A DNA stretch of 64,000 bases from Oasisia sp. SBJ-2009 (Eukaryota; Annelida; Polychaeta; Sabellida; Siboglinidae), in contig OZ024863.1 in the NCBI GenBank assembly GCA_964017155.1, forward strand, positions 44,351,330 to 44,415,329, read 5' to 3'. Position 1 is the stretch's first letter. Every line of letters starts with the position of its first letter. The notes beneath the pieces were generated by a model, which searched no databases, was not told the origin of the DNA, and saw only the letters and a program-made list of their open reading frames with translations. This document shows positions 34,292-43,200 of the stretch, in pieces. Both the position numbers and the translations under genes were made by a program.

Positions 34292-37200
34292 CACACGGCA
34301 CAAATGCACTTGCGCAAGGAATCAAATAATAAGAGCACTATCCAGCCGGGAGCTAAACACGTCATGTGATTCACCACTCAAGTAGTCATCTAAGCCCTCT
34401 GTATTTGCCGTCAACAGTGACAGTGGTGCACTTGAGCAGCCTTGGCTGCGGCCAATTCAAGTGACAGTGGCGAGTGCAGACACCTTCCTAACAACCTGTC
34501 TGTCACAGCCTCGAGTCTACCTGGTCGAAAACCAGATCTGTCACCAGTGAGAGCTAAAACTGGGTCAGACAGAATTGAAAAAGTGATGGCGTCAACTATG
34601 GTATAGAATCGGGTCAAGAGGCAGGCATTTGTCACGCGGACATCCTTGGGGACACTCCATACACCATCACCATGGGGGGATAGGTGGATCTCCCTCCCTC
34701 CCAAAGACAAATTCAAAACGTCCATTTAATAGATTTGGGTTGCGTGGAGTGGAATATACTCCATTTTACACCTATATGTGAGTCATATTTCACAAGCTAT
34801 AATACCCTTTTTATGGTGATGGATTAAATTTAATCTAACTATCATGTCTAGAAATGTGTAAAATGTGCCTAGACATATTTAGATGCACTCATCATTGTAA
34901 AAAATATTCTGTGACTGTGAGGTCAAAATACAGACTCTACATTATCCAACCAGTATAACATACGAATGAACCCCCCCACCCCCCGAATTACGTCAGACTC
35001 ATGACATTTGATGATACCTGTGGGCCATTTCACAGAGATATCACACGGAAATTAGTCATTAAACAAAATCTATTATATCATTATTATTATATCACACCCC
35101 CTCCTATGTAAAAAAACCTGTAAATATTACACAAATGTCTGACAAGTCGGTAATGAAACTCCAGCTAAACACCGCCCTTGATGAGGGCATGTGCTAACCA
35201 CCACCCTCCATGAGGGCATGTGATGCACTTAGGGCATGTGATCCACTTAGGGCATGTGGTCTTTCAACCATCAATGTTTTCTGATGAACCGTATTATTTT
35301 TTCATCTGAACAATCAAATTGTTTTCATTTTCGTTTCAGAATCCTGTTGGTGCTAACTGTTACATAAATGAAACATGGACTTAGTTTAAAGACATATACA
35401 GTCTGCCCATCAATTTTTTTTCTTAAATTTATTAAGAGATAACACAGGAATTTTGATGTAAAATACAGGAGTGATCTGGGAATGATAGTAAAAAATCTAC
35501 TGCGCCAGAGTCACATATTGTAGTATTTTATGTTATTTCAGGTAGCACCATAAGTCAAATTTAGATAACATCTATTTGTTTTAACATTACACTGGCACAT
35601 CACAACATTTGCGGATCTCCCTACTATCATGATCAGACCCATGTTCACTCACTCACCAAGTTCTACGGCAAAATAATTCACAGAATTGTAAAATCTTTTT
35701 AAGTATTGGAATTATAACAGAAACTAAAATAGAAATAATGTAGAAACACTGGGCACATGAGTAACACTGATGGAACAGAGGTGTGAATGATTGAAAATAA
35801 AGACAGCCAATCTAGCTTGCTCAGCTAACTATCCTACATCAACAGATGTAATGAGGGCCTGCCTAGACAGTAGACACAACAGTTGCTGTGGCCATGGCCT
35901 ATACACTGAGACAGAGGGCTTTCTGTTAGATCACCTGCACTATGATCAAAGCTACGTCTTATTACTGCTACTGATTACAGACAAATATGTACGTTCTGCT
36001 TTGGAAATGACGCCAATATGATGCAGGTTTCTTTCACGTAATTGCAACAAGTATATTGTTGTATTTATGTATATAATATGTATATACATATATATATACA
36101 TATATATATTATATATATACACATATATAATATATATATATATATATACATAAATGTGTATGTATATTTATATATAATTATATGTAATATATATACATAC
36201 ATATATTTTGACATCTACATGTCATCTTATACCTTCCTGTTTTGACTTTCTTATTCCATTCTACATAATGAAATATACATCAGTATGCAGCTAATTATAT
36301 GTCTGCGCGCTTCTTCATTTTTGCTGCTAAAAAGAAAAAGATTCAGCAGTCATTACAGAACCTGTAGCCAACTACTCCAGTGAAGTTCATTCAGAAATTT
36401 AAGGCTGCAATTCAACACAATTCAAAAGCATTTGCACCTGTAAAAATCAACATGAAGCGCCTCTCTTAAAAGCTATATAACATTCTCAAATATCAAAGGT
36501 CACGACCTTGGAATGAGGCAGAGATGACCTTCACTGAAACTGAAAACACTGCAGTCTCCAGAGCACCACCAATAACATTTACTGGGCACCACAATATTTT
36601 AGACGCCTACAAATACAGCAGTACAGTACAACCTGATAGATATATAGTGCTAGTCTAACGGTGCACCCTCACAAAATTTTAGTGCATGATAACAGACACC
36701 TCTCGGCTAGACTAGGCTGTCTTGGGTAGGTGGCACCACTTGGTAGACTTCAGGCGTGCTTCGAAAACGGAAGAGAGGCCGTGTGCGACGGAATGCAACG
36801 GACGACATACACGCAAGTTAACTGACCCGCTAGCGAGTTAGTGGTGCACCTCCACCGAACTCACTCACACTGCCTGTCACATGACATGACACACGCAGCG
36901 CCCCCTGGTGTGTTTACCTCGCATCGACGTGTTTACGGTGAGCCGTCCGGAGTACAGACGGCCGGCGCTCAGCTCGCTAGTTAGAGCGACGATCACAAGA
37001 TAGACCTTGTCAATGAGAAACGGTGAGTGGGTCGTGGGGTCAGGGGTCAACCAAGTGCACGTGTTGGCACGCGGGTGCGGGCAGCGTGCCCGCTGACAAT
37101 TGTTGCGTCGACATCCCTTGCTACAAGACACGCAGAACGGAAACAAGAGTCAATCGACTGAAAAACAAAGGCCGGGTCAGATATGCATGCAATGGCCGGT

Positions 37201-40200
37201 CGACGCCAGTTCACTTGTCGCTGAAAATGAAATCCTCATAGGTGAGATCTGTGTTTGTAAAAACAACGAGAAATCACATTCAAGAATGGGTGTAAGACGT
37301 CGTACTAGGTGAGAGGCTAAAATAAAAGTAGGCGGGTGCTGGAATGTGGATTGAAATCAGGCGCACTGTTGCACCATACGGATAATGGAAAGTAGATGGT
37401 TTGGGTAGGGAAAGTGAAAGTGAAAGAGAACAGTAGGATGGAAAATAACATCCTAATACATCACAGCGATGACAGAAATGACAGCAGACACACAGAAACA
37501 TATCGTACATAACTGACGTGAAATTCTATCTCACGTCGAGGAAAAGTTGGCAGAATTCTACAAACATTTCACACACAAGACATTACGTATGTTCAACGCT
37601 TTGTACGCAACAATTACCAATCAGAACAGGAGAAAACAGGCATAGAAATGAAAGCAAAGAATATGCTATGACTGCTCAAAGATGATTGGTTGCGATAGAC
37701 TGAAAGAGAGGATGGACGAATATTCACAGTGGTTCAATGCTGCCTACGTACGTAATAATGTAATAGTGATTACGTGACATACAATACAGCCACACACATG
37801 TGAGAGACGAGGGTCAGACGAGAACAAAGAACTCACAGTAGTGACCAGTAGAGCGTCTGATTAGTGGCGATGCCCGTGTCCTGAGAGGCCGGCTCCCACC
37901 GACAGACCATCTTCTGCCAGTTGTACACAAGACACTCCGTGATACGTGGCTTCACAGGGTACTCTGGGAACAGACACAGTCGCAGATAATAATAGCAGGC
38001 TACTACTGGTTTGTATTCACAGAAAACACCAGGCTACTACTGGTCTGTAGTCACAGATAACAATGGCAGGCTATTACTGGTTTGTAGTCACATATAACAG
38101 CAGGCTACTACTGGTCTGTAGTCGCAGATAACAATGGCAGGCTACTACTGGTTTGTATTCACAGATAACACCAGGCTACTACTGGTCTATAGTCGCAGAT
38201 AACAATGGCAGGCTATTACTGGTTTGTATTCACAGATAACACCAGGCTACTACTGGTCTATAGTCGCAGATAACAATGGCAGGCTATTACTGGTTTGTAG
38301 TCACAGATAACAGCAGGCTACTACTAGTCTATGGTCCCAGATAACAATGGTAGGCTATTACTGGTTTGTAATCACAGATAACACCAGGCTACTACTGGTC
38401 TATAGTCGCAGATAACAATGGCAGGCTATTACTGGTTTGTAGTCACAGATAACAGCAGGCTACTACTAGTCTATGGTCCCAGATAACAATGGTAGGCTAT
38501 TACTGGTTGCAGATAACAATGGCAGGCTACTACTGGTATATGGCCACAGATAACAATGGCAGGCTACTATTAGTTTGTAGACCAAGGGCATAATTATCAT
38601 CAGCATAGTGGTGCCACCTGGAGACCTGATCATCACATAATATTAATAAATATATTATTAAATAGTGTTATATGTTATGAAATCTATATCTTGGGGCATT
38701 CGGTTAACAAATCTCTTTTGGGAGGGCTTGACACCCAGAGTGGACGCTGGTCCCAGGATTGTCTGGTCACGTGGCCACAGTCACGTGTCCAAGACCTGTA
38801 ACTGACCCAGGTTCTGACTGGTCACGCGAAAGTCCAAGACCAGTAACTGACCCAGGACCGGTCACGCGACCAAATCCAGGCCTCGCAACCAGTCCTCTTG
38901 GTGTCACAGCTGGCCCCTGAGAGATACCGCCGGGCTGCCCCTTTTTGCCAAATTTGTGCAAAATCCAGCAGCTGCTTTACAAAATACAAAGGAAAAGCAG
39001 AAGACATGTAACATCAGTCACACACACATGTGCACATAGATGTCCACTCACCAGCGACCTGTATGGCGACATGGTCGAGGATCGTCTCTCCTTCCGGACC
39101 GACGGCGTAGCAGAATATGTGGCCTGAGTTCTGGCTGCGGGTCATGTTTGGCATGCGCAGCTGAGCCGTGTTCTTGTCCAACACGTGCACGTACTTCGCA
39201 TCGAGTCTCGTATTGCCAAACTTGAAGAATATCGTACTGGAGTTGATGTTGAGGGTGCCGGTGTTGTCCAAAGTGCAGTTAACGACGAGAGTGTCTCCAG
39301 TGCCCACCAGGGGATCGGTAGGTATGACGACTGGAAAATATGGTAATTACAAATTAATGAAGACATCAGCCAGTTCTGCGTGTATGAAAAATATTGACTG
39401 TGATAACAGTAGCTTCACGATTAGGTTTGTTGAAAATTGTTAACGGCAAAGGTATCTAAAAACTGCATACACTGTGACATGATGAACCCTTTAATCATAA
39501 CCACAAAGTAAAAGGATCTCTACTGAGAGAGACAAACCACCATGCTTTAGTATAACCAACGAGAAAACAACAGAACTCCCTGGGCATGAGTTGTGCTGTG
39601 ACTACTGTACAACTCCTTCAAACAATGATGTCAACGAAACAACAAAAACAAATGACACCTGTGTCAACCACACGGGTTGACACAAAGACAACACATCCAC
39701 ACTGGCAGTCAACAAGTGTCTTCACGGTGGTCTCATAATTACACCAACTTCCGAAAAACATGTAGCATTCTGTATTGTTTCCAACCACCACCCTCGACCC
39801 CACTGCATTGTGGGACCCGCGTGGTCTTTACCAATCCAAGATGGCTTCCAAAACCACATCCAAAACGCTGGGTTCAAATAGTTCATCACTATGCTGCTCT
39901 GATATCCTTCCCACTCAATAGGTGTCACCACTGTAGCCACTCTTTCCCCGCAATATGCGGTGACGACCTAACCACTATCCACATATCCACACTGCACTAC
40001 TTTGTGGGACTTTGCAAACTTAATGTCACTACCTGGTATTGACAATCCAAAAGCGTTGACTAAAAAACGTCATTTCACCCCAGCTTCCCCCGCATCGCTA
40101 AAAGAAACTGGCATTGACCTGAAGATGTCCCCACCCATCACGCTGTAAATAGTTGACACATGCCACTTAAATTTAGCCATCATGACACAGGCCACCTCCA

Positions 40201-43200
40201 GACACTCAAACTCAATCATTGTCCTGACAAACTGAGACAGAAAAAACTAACAAAACTCCACCGGCACATGTTACCACACTCATCATTGTACTCGTACACC
40301 CAGATCAAAAACTATTAATGTCATTGCCCGTTTTGTTGTGTCACTCACTATAAGTAACCATCACAAATTCAACCAGGCAAACTGCCCGTATACATGTGTC
40401 TGTAAATTTTATCATCCAGGTAAACTGTATTCAGAAAATAAATGTGTAAACACAGTGGTATACAGTGCTTGGATTCAGTGTTTTTAACGGTGTCTATTTC
40501 TCTGAAAAAAGGGATCACAACAGCAGAAATTGGGTTCAAACATACTTAACACCAAAATCTAAAAAGGGATGCTCAGTGCACATTTGTGTGCTTACATGCA
40601 CATGTGCACAGTGCACACCACCCATGCATCACTTGTTTTGTATGGAAATTGGCCACTTTAATTATTATATCAGTTACAAAATTTGAGTACATCAAGTCCT
40701 AATAACTTAATTGTACTTGCAATCTGAACTCAACAGCAGCTCAAGTCAAGTCACTATTCTTAATTAAATTATGTAATTAAGCTCTTACAATGAGGTGTAC
40801 CTATTATGTCTTTTACTGTTGTAAATGACAACTGGTGTTGGCAATACAAACTTATAAATAACTTTATTCAAATAAATAAATTAATACAAACCATTACTGC
40901 TCATGTTAAATCCATTTAAAATGTGCAGTAATGGCATGCATTGTTTAAATATTTGTCTTTTAAATAAGACAAGGAGTTGTATTCAATCACGAATCAGTGA
41001 AAATGCAATTGAAATTTTACATGGCAATACAAATGTCCTTGGACTTTTGTCAGTGCCCTAACTACAAGCTTAATTGTCTTTTACAATGATGTGTAATTGA
41101 GCACAGCAAATTACCACAAATAAAGTTACTCGTGTAGCCTTGACACAGGCATACCTCAACATCAAATGTCACTGACTTCCGTGACATGCTTCCATATACT
41201 CATGCCCTTGATGTATTCATTACTTTGTTTAATAATTAATAAGTCATTAAAAAACCTGGGTTACAGACGATTCATTCATTCAGGCATGCCAGAATGGTGC
41301 ATGCATATTTCAGTTGCGATCTGACGTACGGTTGTGACGGAGACCAATGCCACGCACAAAGGATGTGGATTAAAACGTGTTATAGCATAGTGCAGTAACT
41401 GCCTTATTACATGTCAAGCCATTGGTTTCCGATGATTTTCATACAAGCTTCATTTCTTTATGGATTTATTCATACCTTTGGGATACCTTAATCTCATCAT
41501 AACATTACGCCGACACGTTTTCGTTGCTAATATACATACGTTTTTTGTCTGACAAATGAAGGTTTTGTAGAACTTAATGAGGAAATACACAGATGGGAAT
41601 ATTAACTGGAATGCACGGTAATGAAACGGTCACACTCTATGACTTTTGTCAATTAGCCATCATCATGACCATGTTACCTACGTCATGGGATATACCAGAA
41701 CTTACAACATTTATTTATTTAGTTAGCTAGTTCATTTTGTTTTTTGTTTTTTGGTTCAGTCCGTCCGTCCGTCCGTCCGTCCGTCCGTCCGCCCGCCCGA
41801 ACCCGCCCGCCCGTCCGTCCGTCCGTCCGTCCGTCCGTCCGTCCGTCCGCCTGCCCCCCTGCAATATAAAGTTAACAAAACTTGCCCAAGGTTCAAAATG
41901 GCACCTTCACATTTCCACTGACTAAGTACTCAGTAGCACTGAACTTGAACCAACCTCACCCATAATGTACTCACTCATCAGAAGAGGAAGTTGGAAACAA
42001 GTTGCAAGTAGGACACTAATTTGGTTCAACGGAGACACATCTCTCTGTGATCAGACAAACCAGTCACAGATATTACGCTAACCTGGTCAACTGGTTTCTT
42101 GGGCATGGGCAGGGGAGAGTGTCAAGTCGGGGCGATCTATTATCACTCAACTTCTTGATATTCTTAGCTGCCAATTCCGTAGTTACATTCATCTGCCTCC
42201 AGTAATCTCATTCAGACTGTCCTAATTTAAGTACCAAGCACTGATAATGCATTGGTGGTTTCCCTGGTGGGCAGTAACGTATGTGTACTGTGTCGTTTCT
42301 GGTACAATATACATGTACCGTCTTCAACTTGGTTTCCCAATAAGTTATGTCTATGTTACAAAGGTACAACTCCTCCTGCAGTCTGCATTAGCTGCGCGTT
42401 TATTCCCAAAGTTTCACTTGGATTTTCTAATTTCAAGCCTTGCTCTGTTTATATGTTAACTTTGTGGATAATGAAATGGCAATTCCTCTCATCTCTTTCT
42501 ACGTTCAGTTGCTTTCTTTGATTAGTGGCCTCTAACATACTACATGGGGATGTATTTAAAAAACATGAGTTATTTATATACAAGTCTTATCTTCAGGACT
42601 TTTCTCATATCTGACATAACTGTGTGGCAATGAAGCCTCCAAATGAAACCACTATAAAAATGTTTAAGACCACAACAAAATAATGGAATTCTTATGCCTT
42701 GTGTGAGTCATGTCATACGAGTCTTCAGAATACAATGAATTCCAGACTAAGCCGTCAGACATAACCTACGCACCTACAGTGCTGCCATCTACACCCCTTC
42801 AAATTCTTGATTTGACCCAACACAAACGAACCCTCATTTAAATGCTGTCTCACTTAAAATTTAATTTTTGCTCGACTCAAAGTCACCAACCTATACACTC
42901 AATTGCGTCCGTATGTTACTCAGATTAGAGCATGTCAAAACAGGTTCGGTCGAGGTTTTTGTTCCCTTAGCACCGTATCCACTTACGCCTAGCAAAGCGA
43001 CTTGACGTGCAGCTAAGAACGACCGAGCAACTTTTTACCATTTACCACACAGAACGCGAAGGTAGCAGGATCCACACAAAAACTAACCACGACAACAGCG
43101 CTAGTGATAAAAACGACAAATCACAATGAGCTTGGTTGGTTGGTAGATATCGCTGTGGAATGGCATGCATGCACAACGACGGACTAAGGGATTAAAACCC

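Larger units (their letters stand above)
33127..36917 (-). other. Receptor intron between exons 4A and 4B
   Basis: The longest array intron, 3.8 kb. It holds a CA/CACG microsatellite (34135-34302), an open segment at 34411-34725 discussed in findings, a short agggcatgtg repeat cluster (35182-35262) and an AT-rich run (36060-36215). I found no exon for a first half of D2. Confidence 0.6.
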
